The notes: a model not told the origin generated them from the sequence alone. Counted from the first letter of the stretch, positions 20,785-31,954 are shown. The stretch: 64,000 bases of DNA from Synechococcus sp. AG-679-C18 (GCA_003210755.1 QCUL01000006.1:1-64000), one strand, 5' to 3'. A program made the numbers and translations.

Positions 20785-21141
20785 GTGATTCGTTTTTGTA
20801 TCAATCTTGTGATTTTATTGTTTGCGCTGGTGGTCTTCCCACTGCAATCAATTGCAGCAGAAGTATTGCAGGTGCGTTCGTCCACTCTTCTTCAGGTTGG
20901 TGATCGCAATCGTAATTACAGCGTTCGTTTGGCTTGTATCGAAGTGGAGCCTGCAAATGAATCTGCTGCGGTTGATCTTTTAAGAAAGGCAGTGCCTCGA
21001 CGCAAACGGGTCAATCTTCGTCCAGAGGGCAATGAGGATGGTGTTCTGATTGCACGCGTTACGCCTCTCGGCGCAGATGAAGATCTTGGTGTTTCGTTAG
21101 TGACAAGCAAACTGGCAAATAGCAGTTGTAACGAAGGTTGA
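20785..21141 (+). CDS. Secreted hypothetical protein, possibly thermonuclease-fold-like
   Basis: 118 aa with an N-terminal signal-like stretch; LQVRSSTLLQVGDRNRNYSVRLACIEVEPANE weakly resembles an SNase OB-fold. Confidence 0.6.
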   Translation: MIRFCINLVILLFALVVFPLQSIAAEVLQVRSSTLLQVGDRNRNYSVRLACIEVEPANESAAVDLLRKAVPRRKRVNLRPEGNEDGVLIARVTPLGADEDLGVSLVTSKLANSSCNEG

Positions 21142-21142
21142 G

Positions 21143-21361
21143 ATGGGAAAAAATAGGATTGCGGCAGGCATCGTGATGGTGCCATGTTTGTTGTTATCTG
21201 CTGCATTTTTTAGTACTGCTGTCTGGGGTGATGTGCCAGCAGAGAATCAAACGCTTGCCCTTGGGCTGGGTGGTTTGCTTTTGGCGACAAGTTTGCTTGC
21301 GCTCTTAATCCCGTCGACAAGTCCTGAGACAAATAAGGATGAAACTGACCAATCTCCCTAG
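21143..21361 (+). CDS. Small two-TM hypothetical protein (DUF3188-like)
   Basis: 72 aa, two hydrophobic segments; follows the preceding ORF with no gap. Confidence 0.55.
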   Translation: MGKNRIAAGIVMVPCLLLSAAFFSTAVWGDVPAENQTLALGLGGLLLATSLLALLIPSTSPETNKDETDQSP

Positions 21362-21400
21362 TTCTTGACAAAGCCTGGGTCTGTGAATGGAAATGTCCTC

Positions 21401-21838
21401 ATGGCATCGCTTTGGCAACTGATTTCTTACTCCGGTCGATTGGCGATGCTTGTAGATCAGGCTCAGAGGGAAGGTCGGTTGAGGGAAATCTCACTGGTGA
21501 TGCCGAAAAGAGTTTGTCTGATGCCGGTCACGAGCTTTGATGTTTTCCCTGGTAAGTCTTTTGCGCTCATGATTTCTCGCGAGCCGGAGCACGATGGCCC
21601 TGGCTGGTCTTCTTTCGCAGATTTCTATCAGCAACGCTGGGAACAGTTTTCTGATGCGCCACTTTCTGATGCGCCACTGTTCGATGTGTCGATTGCTCTG
21701 TGCCAATCGGGAGAGCCTGATTACTTAGCTGCTGCTAAAAGTGACCACGAATTAAGACCAGGGCAGGCACCGTCTGTTCAGTCGACCATCCAAGTCATCG
21801 CAGAAAAATCAATGTCTCTCCGCGATTGGAGCCGTTAA
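21401..21838 (+). CDS. Hypothetical protein
   Basis: ORF 21365-21838; likely start MASLWQLISYSGRLAMLVDQAQREG. Contains an in-frame 15-bp tandem repeat (SDAPL x2). Confidence 0.65.
   Translation: MASLWQLISYSGRLAMLVDQAQREGRLREISLVMPKRVCLMPVTSFDVFPGKSFALMISREPEHDGPGWSSFADFYQQRWEQFSDAPLSDAPLFDVSIALCQSGEPDYLAAAKSDHELRPGQAPSVQSTIQVIAEKSMSLRDWSR
21649..21678 (+). repeat. Perfect 15-bp tandem duplication (TTCTGATGCGCCACT)x2
   Basis: Direct reading of 21649-21663 and 21664-21678; encodes SDAPLSDAPL. Confidence 0.95.
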
Positions 21839-21843
21839 AGCCG

Positions 21844-23511
21844 ATGTTGCGTCTTAGTGAACTTCGTCTCCCTTTGGATCACGGACCTGACGATATCGAG
21901 CAGGCAATTCTGCGTTGCCTGAAGATTCCACGTTCGCGGCTCCTTCATCATCAGCTTGTGAAGCGCAGTATTGATGCCCGTCGTCGAGATCGGATTCAGT
22001 TGATTTATTCGATGGATGTCGAAGTAGATGGAGAAGCTGAACTGTTGCGCCGCAGGCATGGAGATCGAAGAATTCGTGCGACCCCAGACACTCACTATCA
22101 ATTTGTGGCTCGGGCTCCGGAATGGATAGGTGAAAATTCAGAGAGTCGTCCGGTCGTGATCGGAGCTGGACCTTGTGGTTATTTTGCTGCTCTCTTGTTA
22201 GCTCAGATGGGATTCTGCCCGTTGTTGCTGGAACGGGGACAGCCTGTAAAAAAACGGACTGCTGACACGTTCGGGTTTTGGCGTCGAACGGCTGAGTTCA
22301 ATCCAGAATCAAATGCGCAGTTTGGCGAGGGCGGTGCTGGAACCTTTTCTGATGGCAAGCTCTACAGCCAAGTCAGTGATCCTGATCATTACGGTTGCAA
22401 AGTTCTCAAAGAGCTGGTGGCCTGTGGAGCTAATCGGGAGATCCTTACGCAGCATCGACCTCATATCGGAACGTTCAAGCTGGCCACGGTGGTCAGAGGT
22501 CTGCGCGCCAAAATCGAGGCTCTCGGTGGAGAGGTGCGTTTCGGGAGCAGGGTCGATCAGCTGCTGTTGGAACCCTGTGGGGCTTCAAATGCCACAGGTA
22601 AGTCTTATCAAGTAGTTGGCCTCTCCTTGTCTGATGGTACGTCTCTATCTTGTCGTCAGGTGATTTTGGCTCCAGGCCATTCAGCTCGAGACAGCTTCAA
22701 GATGCTTCAGCAAGCTGGCGTCGCTTTAGAAGCCAAGCCTTTTGCTGTGGGTTTTCGAATTGAGCATCCCCAGGCATTGGTTGACAAAGCTCGCTGGGGT
22801 GGAAAGGCAGGCCATCCACTCCTTGGAGCTGCCGAATACAAGCTTGTTCACCATGCTGCAAATGGGCGATGTGTGTACAGCTTTTGTATGTGCCCTGGTG
22901 GTTTGGTGGTTGGAGCCACATCTGAGGAAGGCCGGGTGGTGACCAACGGCATGAGCCAGCATTCACGCAATGAACGCAATGCCAACAGTGCATTGGTTGT
23001 TCCTGTTTCAGATGAGGATCTGGAAGCCTATGCGGCGTGGAAGGGAGATCCTTTAGCTGGTCTTGCTTTTCAGCGTTCTCTAGAACAAAAGGCTTTTGTT
23101 CTCGGCGGGTCAAATTACAGCGCTCCAGTGCAGCGACTTCAGGACTTCTTGAGAGGGCGGCCCACAACGGAACTCGGCGAGATTGGACCTTCCTATCAAC
23201 CTGGTGTGTCTCCTACTGATTTACGCAGCCTCCTCCCAATGCCAATGGTGGTTGCATTACAGGAAGCATTACCCATTTTTGCTGGCCGTATCAAGGGTTA
23301 TGACCATCCGGATGCGTTGTTGACGGCGGTAGAGACCAGGACGTCGTCTCCAGTGCGTATTCCCCGGGATCAGTATTTGGAGTCGGTCAACACGCTTGGC
23401 CTCACCCCAGCAGGCGAGGGAGCTGGATATGCAGGCGGAATATTCTCTGCGGCCATCGATGGAATTAAGGCAGCTGAGTCTGTTGGCCTTCGGCTTGCCA
23501 CTTCACTTTGA
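21844..23511 (+). CDS. FAD-dependent dehydrogenase (COG2509-like NAD(P)/FAD oxidoreductase)
   Basis: PVVIGAGPCGYFAALLLAQMGFCPLLLERG; FGEGGAGTFSDGKLYSQVSDPDHYG; GEGAGYAGGIFSAAIDGIKAAE. Confidence 0.9.
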   Translation: MLRLSELRLPLDHGPDDIEQAILRCLKIPRSRLLHHQLVKRSIDARRRDRIQLIYSMDVEVDGEAELLRRRHGDRRIRATPDTHYQFVARAPEWIGENSESRPVVIGAGPCGYFAALLLAQMGFCPLLLERGQPVKKRTADTFGFWRRTAEFNPESNAQFGEGGAGTFSDGKLYSQVSDPDHYGCKVLKELVACGANREILTQHRPHIGTFKLATVVRGLRAKIEALGGEVRFGSRVDQLLLEPCGASNATGKSYQVVGLSLSDGTSLSCRQVILAPGHSARDSFKMLQQAGVALEAKPFAVGFRIEHPQALVDKARWGGKAGHPLLGAAEYKLVHHAANGRCVYSFCMCPGGLVVGATSEEGRVVTNGMSQHSRNERNANSALVVPVSDEDLEAYAAWKGDPLAGLAFQRSLEQKAFVLGGSNYSAPVQRLQDFLRGRPTTELGEIGPSYQPGVSPTDLRSLLPMPMVVALQEALPIFAGRIKGYDHPDALLTAVETRTSSPVRIPRDQYLESVNTLGLTPAGEGAGYAGGIFSAAIDGIKAAESVGLRLATSL

Positions 23512-24321
23512 GGTGGCGATGGCCTGACCAACGATTCCGCTCCACTGCACAGCTTTCACCTGATCGCGGCGCCAAGAGTGAAAAAGGTTCGGCTCTGAGA
23601 CGGTGCAGAGCGGGCAGTTGCTGATCTGTTCAGCAGGGACATTGCAGCGTTTGAGCTGTTCAAGGGCGGCAAGACGAATATCGAGGTAGCACTTGTTGGA
23701 GTTGGGATCTGACTGAAGGATGCCAAGGTTTTCCATGTCTGTGAGGTCAAGACATCGATCTGAATGGAGGGCCTGTCCAATCTGTCGTGCAACGTCTGTT
23801 TCAACCTGGTAATGAGACCCACTGACCGCGGGACCTAAGGCAATCATCAGTTGCTCTGGTTTAGCCCCGAGCGTTGTCAGCTGTTCTATCGCAGCAGGAA
23901 GGATTTCAGTTGCCACACCGCGCCACCCTGCATGGCATGCGGCAACGTGGCCGGTAGCAGGGTCCGCCATCAGGACAGGGGTGCAATCGGCACCGCAAAC
24001 CCAAAGACTTTGACCACCGCGGTCGCTCACAAGGCCATCCGCTTCAGGCCAGGGCGCACAGATGGCTTCTGAAGCATTGAGAACTTTGTTGCCGTGAACT
24101 TGCTGGGGCCGATGGACACTCACTCCTGCTGATAAGTAGCCCGCAAGGGCATCAGGCCCGCGGTTGTGCCAAAGACGTGTAAAAAATCCATGCTCGAACC
24201 CTGCCGCGTGTAGAGCATCGGACGTGAGGTAATAGCCGCCATAGCACCCCACCCATGTCCACTCTTTAAGGGTGTTGAACTGGCTGTCGAGTTTGTTGAA
24301 AGGATTGGCATCCGTTCTCAT
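23503..24321 (-). CDS. pgeF: Polyphenol oxidase-fold / YfiH-PgeF family protein
   Basis: GLVSDRGGQSLWVCGADCTPVLMADPATGHVAACHAGWRGVATEIL; IALGPAVSGSHYQVE. Confidence 0.9.
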   Translation of the reverse strand: MRTDANPFNKLDSQFNTLKEWTWVGCYGGYYLTSDALHAAGFEHGFFTRLWHNRGPDALAGYLSAGVSVHRPQQVHGNKVLNASEAICAPWPEADGLVSDRGGQSLWVCGADCTPVLMADPATGHVAACHAGWRGVATEILPAAIEQLTTLGAKPEQLMIALGPAVSGSHYQVETDVARQIGQALHSDRCLDLTDMENLGILQSDPNSNKCYLDIRLAALEQLKRCNVPAEQISNCPLCTVSEPNLFHSWRRDQVKAVQWSGIVGQAIATSK

Positions 24322-25232
24322 CGTTCGGCCTGGTCACGCAGCAGCCAAAATCCTTCAAAACGCTCAGCTTCAGGCGAGGTTTGTACAGCGATGAACTGCA
24401 ATCCATCAGCGTGATCTGATGCCTGTTTCATTAAGGAAGAAACGGTATTGGCCTCCTCTGCACTCAGATCGCTTACAAGCCAGCAATCATCTTGTCCGGC
24501 TTCCAATAGGAGTTGGTTGCTGCTCACCTTCAGGCAAACGGGTTCCATTCCGCCAAGGAGACCAGCCAGGGCTAATCCCCTGGTTTGGCTGAACAAGCGG
24601 AGCCCGGGGATGATTTGATCATCATTAATCGTTTCAGGTACAGGGAGTAATCCTCTGAATCCGATGGGCCAAGCACTAGCTTCTCGCAAACTTGATGCTG
24701 ACAGTTCTGCCCAATTCCAAGTATCTCCGCGCAGGGATTCTGGGAGAGGACGAGGAGGGGAGCTCACCCGTGCTGGTGGTGGAGCAAGAGGGCCAGCCAT
24801 ATAGCCCTCTTCCTTTGGGTAAAGATCGAGTTCGCGTTCAGCGATCCAATCGAACAAGGCATAGGTTCGACGACTGGGGACCATTTCGAGTCCCAGTTCA
24901 GAACATGCCCTCTGAATCATGGTGCGCATGGAGCTTCTCCATGAACGCAGCTTGCGGGGAGACGACCAACCTTGGCTTTCGGCTGCAGAAATGGCTTCTT
25001 TGAGGGCTTCTGTTAACCAGGTTGAATTGACGCTTCCAGCTGGACAGCGTTTTTCGAATTGAAAAGTGGAACTCGTCTGTTCGATCGGGGAGCTAACAAT
25101 TAGTAGTTCCCAACGTTTTTTGCCGTCGGGTTCAAGAATGGGTCTTGAGTAGAAATCGAGTTCCCAGTCGCCTGAAAGGATTCCGCTTGAGCTTTCATCG
25201 GCCTCATTCTGGATCTGTTCGGCGGAGATCAT
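24318..25232 (-). CDS. Tab2/Atab2-family RNA-binding protein
   Basis: WELDFYSRPILEPDGKKRWELLIVSSP; QGWSSPRKLRSWRSSMRTMIQRACSELGLEMVPSRRTYALFDWI. Confidence 0.88.
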   Translation of the reverse strand: MISAEQIQNEADESSSGILSGDWELDFYSRPILEPDGKKRWELLIVSSPIEQTSSTFQFEKRCPAGSVNSTWLTEALKEAISAAESQGWSSPRKLRSWRSSMRTMIQRACSELGLEMVPSRRTYALFDWIAERELDLYPKEEGYMAGPLAPPPARVSSPPRPLPESLRGDTWNWAELSASSLREASAWPIGFRGLLPVPETINDDQIIPGLRLFSQTRGLALAGLLGGMEPVCLKVSSNQLLLEAGQDDCWLVSDLSAEEANTVSSLMKQASDHADGLQFIAVQTSPEAERFEGFWLLRDQAER

Positions 25233-26524
25233 CCAGCTGATTGTTCCTCTTGCTTGAGGACATTACGAGCTCTGTTGGCCCGATCGGTGGCTTCGGCCAT
25301 CACTTTGTCCTTATCAACAAGTAACTCCCCAGGTTGGCCCTCCAAAATTGCGGTATTCAGAGCGATGCGTCCTCGGCCAGGATCTAACTCCGTAATCAAA
25401 GCTTTTACGGCATCACCATGGTCAAAGACTTCACGCATGGATCTCATGCTGCCCCCAGTGATTACTGATTGGTGCAAAAGTCCGCTAACGCCCCCGAGAT
25501 CAACAAAAAGCCCGTAGGGCTTTACTGCGGCCACGTGACCTTCAACCAACTGCCCAACTTCCAATTCTGAGAAACGGGCTGCGGTGGCTGCTCGTTTTTC
25601 AGAGAGGACCAATTTCCTGGTTTCAGAATTGACTTCGAGAAAGGCGACACCCAAGGTTTTGCCTACAAGAGACTCATGGTTTTCGCCATCCTGCAACTGT
25701 GAACGAGGGATGAAACCTCGCAAGCCTTCTAAATCGCAAGTCACACCACCACGATTGAAGCCAGTTATTTTGACTTGAGAGACTCGTCCCTCTTTTTCAA
25801 GCTGCTTTACCTTGTCCCAGCTTTGACGTAAAGCAAGTGCACGACAGCTAATAGTGACCATTCCATCGGCATTCTGCTCCCTGGTTACCAAAACTTCAAT
25901 TTCGAGACCTTTGGGGAATCGTTCCTTCAAGTTGGTGATCACTCCGAGACCGCATTCGTTTTTGGGCATAAAGCCCGGTGCTTTTCCTCCTATGTCGACA
26001 TAAACACCATCGCTTTCCATTCCGATCACTGTTCCAGCGACCACTTCGCCTGTGGTCCCAATCGGTTCATTGGCATCTAAAGCTGCAAGAAAAGCACCTT
26101 CATCAAAGTCGAAGTCGTCGACGCTTCGATTCGAGGATTTTGAGGAAGTTTGGCTTGACTGCTTGGTCTTCGAATTTGAGTTTTCGGGACCAAGAAGGTC
26201 AGCCATGCTCATGCCACTGAGCTCATCAGTCCCGAACCTCAGTTCGTCGTTGTCGACGACAGAGAACTGATCTTGCTGCGCTGTCATTGGGGCCACAGGT
26301 GGCCTTGCGATTGAATGTTGAGCCTTCTGCGCCGCTTCCTCAAGTTGGACAGCACGAGCATTAGCGGCGTCAGCTGCTGCTCTTGCCTCCTCTGCTTCAC
26401 GCTTAAGACGGTCTTGTTCGTCTTTGCGACTGATATGCATCACCTGCAAAGGCTTGCGCGGTGGCTGTGCTGCGGGTCTTTGCCCTTTGTTGTCTAAGGA
26501 ATGTTGGCTTCCTGATCCCGCCAT
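25229..26524 (-). CDS. S1 RNA-binding domain protein (30S ribosomal protein S1 homolog)
   Basis: Three S1-like repeats (GEVVAGTVIGMESDGVYVDIGGKAPGFMPKNE; GGVTCDLEGLRGFIPRSQL; VEGHVAAVKPYGLFVDLGGVSGLLHQS). Likely start MAGSGSQHS at 26524; ORF extends to 26590. Confidence 0.9.
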   Translation of the reverse strand: MAGSGSQHSLDNKGQRPAAQPPRKPLQVMHISRKDEQDRLKREAEEARAAADAANARAVQLEEAAQKAQHSIARPPVAPMTAQQDQFSVVDNDELRFGTDELSGMSMADLLGPENSNSKTKQSSQTSSKSSNRSVDDFDFDEGAFLAALDANEPIGTTGEVVAGTVIGMESDGVYVDIGGKAPGFMPKNECGLGVITNLKERFPKGLEIEVLVTREQNADGMVTISCRALALRQSWDKVKQLEKEGRVSQVKITGFNRGGVTCDLEGLRGFIPRSQLQDGENHESLVGKTLGVAFLEVNSETRKLVLSEKRAATAARFSELEVGQLVEGHVAAVKPYGLFVDLGGVSGLLHQSVITGGSMRSMREVFDHGDAVKALITELDPGRGRIALNTAILEGQPGELLVDKDKVMAEATDRANRARNVLKQEEQSAG

Positions 26525-26610
26525 GGGTTCTAATGTCCTCGATAAGCCAGTCTGGCAGCAAATGGGAGGCTTGACGGCCCATGACCGCACAAGCTCACTT
26601 GGCTATTTCG

Positions 26611-27426
26611 ATGACACGGCGCTTGGACAGGTTGAGTTGGCCTGAGGCAAGACAAGAATTGCAGCGATCAGGATCCACCATTGTTTGGCCCATCGGAGCT
26701 TTCGAGCAACATGGCCCCCATTTGCCTTTGGCAACAGATGCTTTGTTTTCTGAGCGGATCCTCTCCTCTGTGATGTCAAAGCTCCCCAAGCATTTGCCGA
26801 TTTGGAGTCTTCCACCACAGTCGTTTGGCTTTTCTCCAGAGCATTCAGGGTTTCCTGGAACCTTGAGTTTGTCCTCTGGATTGATGACCCAGCTGGTTAT
26901 CGAAGTAGGAAGGCAGTTGAATGCCCAAGGACTAAGGCGTTTGGTGTTGTTCAACGCCCATGGGGGACAAATTGGTTTGCTACAAACCGCAGCACGTGAA
27001 CTCCGTGCTCAATCTCCATCAATGGCAATCCTGCCCTGTTTCCTTTGGAGTGGTGTTCCAGGACTAGACGCGTTAATCCCTCAGGAGGAGTTAAGTGACG
27101 GGCTTCATGCTGGTCAAGCGGAAACGAGCTTAATGCTTGCTTTAGAGCCGAAGTTAGTAGGCGAGGCTCGCCCTGTTGACGGCGACCATCGTCAGCTCTC
27201 TTCACTTGCAACTCCTCCTCCTGGTTGGAGTCTTGAAGGTGCTGCTCCAACAGCGTGGTTGACAACCGATCTCAGTAGTAGCGGTGTGATCGGTGATTCA
27301 CGTGCCGCTACTGCCGACCTAGGAAACGAGTTAGAACGTCGGTTGGTGAACCACTGGGTGGATCTTTTTTGCAGTCTTTTGGACAGTGATTGGCCTCCGT
27401 CTCAGCCTGTTGCGGTTGTCAACTGA
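26611..27426 (+). CDS. Creatininase family protein
   Basis: VWPIGAFEQHGPHLPLATDALFSERI; LVLFNAHGGQIGLLQTAARELR; DGLHAGQAETSLMLALEP. Confidence 0.9.
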   Translation: MTRRLDRLSWPEARQELQRSGSTIVWPIGAFEQHGPHLPLATDALFSERILSSVMSKLPKHLPIWSLPPQSFGFSPEHSGFPGTLSLSSGLMTQLVIEVGRQLNAQGLRRLVLFNAHGGQIGLLQTAARELRAQSPSMAILPCFLWSGVPGLDALIPQEELSDGLHAGQAETSLMLALEPKLVGEARPVDGDHRQLSSLATPPPGWSLEGAAPTAWLTTDLSSSGVIGDSRAATADLGNELERRLVNHWVDLFCSLLDSDWPPSQPVAVVN

Positions 27427-27497
27427 CCCTTAGAGCACGTCTATTGGCATAAACCCTGGTTACAGTCATTGTTATTGCTGACTAACGGAAGAGAATC

Positions 27498-28226
27498 ATG
27501 CCGACCCTTGACTCAACAGCAGTCGCTGTTCTCGACGATCAGCAAGGTACGGCAGCGCTTCCTGACTTCACCACTGAATCCTACAAAGATGCCTATAGCA
27601 GGATCAATGCCATCGTGATTGAAGGTGAGAAAGAAGCTCACGACAACTACATCTCGCTTGGAACGTTGATGCCAGATCAAGCGGATGAGCTAGTGAAGCT
27701 TGCGAAGATGGAAATGAAGCATATGAAGGGTTTCACCGCATGTGCGAAAAATCTGAATGTGGTGGCTGACATGCCCTTCGCACGTGAGTTCTTTGCTCCA
27801 CTTCACGGCAATTTTCAGTCTGCGTTGAAAGAAGGAAAGTTGGTAACTTGCCTATTAATTCAAGCTCTTTTGATTGAGGCTTTTGCTATCTCGGCGTATC
27901 ACATTTATATTCCCGTAGCTGATCCTTTCGCCCGTAAGATCACTGAAGGTGTTGTGAAAGATGAATACACGCATTTGAATTACGGACAGGAATGGTTGAA
28001 AGAAAATTTTGAGGCAAGCAAAGATGAGTTGATGGCAGCCAATAAAGTTAACCTCCCCTTAATCCGTTCGATGCTCGAACAGGTTGCTGCTGATGCATCC
28101 GTTCTCCATATGGAGAAGGAAGACTTGATTGAAGATTTTTTGATTGCGTATCAGGAAGCTTTAAATGAAATTGGTTTCACCTCCCGTGATATAGCAAGAA
28201 TGGCTGCGGCAGCTTTAGCTGTTTGA
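27498..28226 (+). CDS. Aldehyde deformylating oxygenase (alkane biosynthesis)
   Basis: Ferritin-like di-iron protein: [71 protein letters not shown]. Confidence 0.96.
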   Translation: MPTLDSTAVAVLDDQQGTAALPDFTTESYKDAYSRINAIVIEGEKEAHDNYISLGTLMPDQADELVKLAKMEMKHMKGFTACAKNLNVVADMPFAREFFAPLHGNFQSALKEGKLVTCLLIQALLIEAFAISAYHIYIPVADPFARKITEGVVKDEYTHLNYGQEWLKENFEASKDELMAANKVNLPLIRSMLEQVAADASVLHMEKEDLIEDFLIAYQEALNEIGFTSRDIARMAAAALAV

Positions 28227-28381
28227 TTGAACACCATCCACTTTTCGGGGTAGGCAGGAGTCAATATTGCTCCTGTCTGTTCACCCTGAACCCGACCCGT
28301 GCTTAGGTGGGTACAACTTTCATCAGCTCACTAGTTGATGCAGTTCACCTTCTTGCTTTTCAGTACGACCGTCTGCAGCAC

Positions 28382-29428
28382 ATGTTTGGTCTGATCGGAC
28401 ATTCCACTAGTTTCGAAGCTGCAAGGCGTAAAGCTTCTGAGCTGGGTTTCGATCACATTGCCGAGGGGGATCTGGATGTTTGGTGCAGTGCACCACCTCA
28501 GCTCGTAGAACGCGTGGAGGTCACAAGCCTCACAGGCAAAAAGATCGAAGGCGCCTATATCGATTCCTGTTTTGTTCCGGAAATGCTGAGCCGCTTTAAA
28601 ACAGCTCGGCGAAAAGTTTTAAACGCTATGGAGCTCGCCCAGAAAAAGGGCATCAATATCACCGCGCTCGGAGGTTTCACCTCTATCATTTTTGAGAATT
28701 TTAATCTTCTCAAGCATCAAACCATTCGAAGTACGACCCTCGAGTGGGAACGTTTCACTACAGGAAATACACACACTGCTTGGGTCATTAGCCGTCAGGT
28801 AGAGATCAATGCTCCGCTGCTGGGCATTGATTTGAGCAAGGCTCGAGTGGCCATCGTTGGAGCTACCGGAGATATCGGTAGTGCTGTATGTCGCTGGTTG
28901 ACTCAGCGAACTGGAATCGGTGAGTTGCTTATGGTCGCTCGTCAGCAGCAGCCTCTCCTAGACCTGCGAGAAACACTTGGATGTGGCCGCATTCTCAGCT
29001 TGGAGGAAGCATTGCCAGAGGCAGATGTTGTGGTTTGGGTGGCAAGCATGCCTCGAACCCTTGAAATCGATGCTGATCGCTTACAAAAACCCTGCCTGAT
29101 GATCGATGGTGGCTATCCAAAAAATCTTGATTCCCGAGTGGCTGGAGAAGGTGTTCATGTTTTAAAAGGTGGCATTGTCGAATTTGTCTCTGATATCGGT
29201 TGGACGATGATGGAGAACGCTGAGTGGCAGATGGAGAAGCCCCAGAGGCAAATGTTTGCTTGTTTTGCTGAAGCGATTCTTCTTGAATTCGAGTCTTGTC
29301 ATACCAATTTCAGTTGGGGTAGGAACAACATCACGCTTGAGAAAATGGATTTCATTGGTGCCGCTTCGGTTCGCCATGGCTTCTCAACTCTCAACCTTCA
29401 AGGACAGCTTCAGGCTTCCGCTGCCTGA
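28382..29428 (+). CDS. Long-chain acyl-[ACP] reductase (alkane biosynthesis)
   Basis: [61 protein letters not shown]; immediately downstream of ADO. ORF opens at 28307. Confidence 0.95.
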   Translation: MFGLIGHSTSFEAARRKASELGFDHIAEGDLDVWCSAPPQLVERVEVTSLTGKKIEGAYIDSCFVPEMLSRFKTARRKVLNAMELAQKKGINITALGGFTSIIFENFNLLKHQTIRSTTLEWERFTTGNTHTAWVISRQVEINAPLLGIDLSKARVAIVGATGDIGSAVCRWLTQRTGIGELLMVARQQQPLLDLRETLGCGRILSLEEALPEADVVVWVASMPRTLEIDADRLQKPCLMIDGGYPKNLDSRVAGEGVHVLKGGIVEFVSDIGWTMMENAEWQMEKPQRQMFACFAEAILLEFESCHTNFSWGRNNITLEKMDFIGAASVRHGFSTLNLQGQLQASAA

Positions 29429-29448
29429 CGTTCACAGATTTGGTTTTC

Positions 29449-30438
29449 ATGGCACGTCGCCCTTTGCTCGAGTTTGAGAAGCCTCTGATAGAGCTTGAAC
29501 AGCAGATTGAGCAGATCCGCCAGCTGGCCAGGGATTCAGAAGTTGATGTCAGCCAGCAATTGCTTCAGTTGGAGACTCTTGCTGCACGCAGACGAGAGGA
29601 AATCTTCCAAAACTTAACCCCAGCCCAGAAAATTCAGGTTGCCCGTCATCCTCATCGACCAAGCACCTTGGATTTTATTCAGATGTTTTGCGACGATTGG
29701 GTTGAGCTGCATGGAGATCGGCGTGGAAGTGATGACCAGGCTTTAGTGGGTGGAATTGGGCGCTTGGGTAATCGCTCAGTAATGCTCCTGGGCCATCAAA
29801 AAGGGCGGGACACGAAGGAGAATGTGGCTCGTAACTTTGGGATGGCCACGCCTGGCGGATATCGCAAAGCCCTCCGACTCATGGAGCATGCCGATCGTTT
29901 TGGCCTCCCAATTCTTTCGTTCATCGATACGCCTGGTGCCTACGCAGGACTGCTGGCTGAAGAACAGGGCCAAGGTGAAGCGATCGCGGTAAATCTCCGT
30001 GAAATGTTCCGTCTACGTGTGCCAATCATCGCCACGGTCATTGGGGAGGGGGGTTCGGGAGGTGCTCTTGGAATCGGCGTCGCTGACAGGCTGCTGATGT
30101 TTGAACACAGTGTTTACACCGTGGCGAGTCCTGAGGCCTGCGCATCCATTCTGTGGCGGGACGCTGCCAAGGCACCGGAAGCGGCATCAGCGTTGCGAAT
30201 AACCGGCCAAGATTTACTGGGTCTGGGTGTTGTCGATGAGGTCCTTCCAGAACCATCCGGTGGAAATAATTGGGCCCCATTAGAGGCTGGAGCAACCCTG
30301 CGGGAAGCCCTAGAGCGCAATCTCTCTGAGTTGGGGGCTCTTCCACAGCAAGAACTACGTGATCAGCGTTATCAAAAGTTCCGAGTGATGGGTCGTTTCC
30401 TCGATCCAACCTCGTCAGAAGGCGATTCGGCTTCTTAA
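29449..30438 (+). CDS. accA: Acetyl-CoA carboxylase carboxyltransferase subunit alpha
   Basis: [81 protein letters not shown]. Confidence 0.97.
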   Translation: MARRPLLEFEKPLIELEQQIEQIRQLARDSEVDVSQQLLQLETLAARRREEIFQNLTPAQKIQVARHPHRPSTLDFIQMFCDDWVELHGDRRGSDDQALVGGIGRLGNRSVMLLGHQKGRDTKENVARNFGMATPGGYRKALRLMEHADRFGLPILSFIDTPGAYAGLLAEEQGQGEAIAVNLREMFRLRVPIIATVIGEGGSGGALGIGVADRLLMFEHSVYTVASPEACASILWRDAAKAPEAASALRITGQDLLGLGVVDEVLPEPSGGNNWAPLEAGATLREALERNLSELGALPQQELRDQRYQKFRVMGRFLDPTSSEGDSAS

Positions 30439-30462
30439 GCTGGAGACGATCGCTGAGGCTCT

Positions 30463-31170
30463 TTGTCCTCTGTACTAATAACTGGAGCATCACGCGGCAT
30501 TGGTCGCAGTGCTGCCTTCGCTTTTGCTGAGGCTGGCTGGGACCTTCTTTTGTTGTCCCGCAGTCAATCCTCTCTTCAATCTCTCGCAACTGAATTGGCA
30601 TCTACAGGCCAACGCGTTAACTATGGAGCCGTTGATCTGACCAAACCTGAGGAGATTGCTCCAGGAGTGTCAACACTGCTCAGCCAGGGTTTAACACCTT
30701 CTGTACTCATCAACAACGCTGGCGCCGCGTGGACAGGAGGGTTGCTAGAGATGCCTTTGGAAAGCTGGAATTGGCTAATGCAGCTCAACCTCACCAGCGT
30801 CTTTCAAATGTGTTCTGCTGTCGTTCCTGCGATGCGTCCTTCCGGTGGTCTAGTGATTAACATCAGCAGCCATGCAGCTCGTAACGCATTCCCTAATTGG
30901 GGTGCTTACTGCACAGTGAAAGCTGCGCTTGCCAGCTTTACGCGTTGTCTCGCTGAAGAGGAAAGAGGCAATGGGATTCGCGCTTGTACGCTCACTCTTG
31001 GCGCTGTAGACACGTCACTTTGGGACTCTCCTACGGTCCAAAGTTCTTTTGATCGGCGTGCAATGCTCCCAGCCGAACAAGCTGCTGTTACGCTTCTTAA
31101 TCTTGCGCAGCAGCCCTCCACACAAGTTGTTGAAGACCTCACTTTAATGCCAGCTACTGGTGCCTTCTAA
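30463..31170 (+). CDS. SDR family oxidoreductase
   Basis: SSVLITGASRGIGRSAAFAFAEAGWDLLLLSRS; LINNAGAAWTGG; GAYCTVKAALASF (YxxxK-type catalytic motif). Confidence 0.92.
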   Translation: MSSVLITGASRGIGRSAAFAFAEAGWDLLLLSRSQSSLQSLATELASTGQRVNYGAVDLTKPEEIAPGVSTLLSQGLTPSVLINNAGAAWTGGLLEMPLESWNWLMQLNLTSVFQMCSAVVPAMRPSGGLVINISSHAARNAFPNWGAYCTVKAALASFTRCLAEEERGNGIRACTLTLGAVDTSLWDSPTVQSSFDRRAMLPAEQAAVTLLNLAQQPSTQVVEDLTLMPATGAF

Positions 31171-31182
31171 AACACCCCTGAC

Positions 31183-31926
31183 ATGACTTCTACTATTCCT
31201 GCTATTTCCAACGGGACATTGCCTCCTCTCAGTGCTGGGGCTCAATCCGTCTCTCAGAGAATCCGCAAACGTCTAATCGATCAGGACATTTCGTTCCTGG
31301 CCAATGACAACATCGCTGCCTTTATTCAATCAGGTGAGTTAGACGAACTTGAGCACGAAGTCGCTGATCGTGTCAGGGAGCTTCTCCGCAGCTTGGTCAT
31401 TGATATTGATAATGATCACAACACCGCTGAGACAGCAGAGCGAGTCGCTCGTATGTATCTCCGTGAGGTTTTCAAGGGTCGCTATCACCATCAACCGAAG
31501 GTTGCGAGCTTTCCTAATGTCAAACAGCTTGACGAGATTTATACAGTTGGCCCAATCACTGTTAGATCTGCATGCTCCCATCACTTGGTTCCAATCATGG
31601 GCAATTGTTGGATTGGGATTAAACCTGGGGATCGGGTCATTGGGCTATCTAAGTTCACCCGTGTTGCTGATTGGGTGTTCTCAAGGCCTCACATTCAAGA
31701 AGAAGCTGTAATGATTCTTGCTGATGAAATTGAACGCTTGTGTGCTCCACAAGGTCTCGGAATCATCATTAAAGCTCAGCATTACTGCATGAAATGGAGA
31801 GGCGTGCGTGAGCCGCAAACCAGCATGGTGAATTCAGTGGTTCGTGGAGACTTTCGGCATGATCCAAGCCTCAAGCAAGAATTTTTCGAGCTTGTCAGGC
31901 AACAGGAAGCAATGCTCAGCACTTGA
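31183..31926 (+). CDS. folE: GTP cyclohydrolase I
   Basis: SACSHHLVPIMGNCWIGIKPGDRVIGLSKFTRVADWVFSRPHIQEE; KAQHYCMKWRGVREPQTSMVNSVVRGDF. Confidence 0.97.
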   Translation: MTSTIPAISNGTLPPLSAGAQSVSQRIRKRLIDQDISFLANDNIAAFIQSGELDELEHEVADRVRELLRSLVIDIDNDHNTAETAERVARMYLREVFKGRYHHQPKVASFPNVKQLDEIYTVGPITVRSACSHHLVPIMGNCWIGIKPGDRVIGLSKFTRVADWVFSRPHIQEEAVMILADEIERLCAPQGLGIIIKAQHYCMKWRGVREPQTSMVNSVVRGDFRHDPSLKQEFFELVRQQEAMLST

Positions 31927-31954
31927 TCAGAAGATAAAGTGCTGATGTTCAATA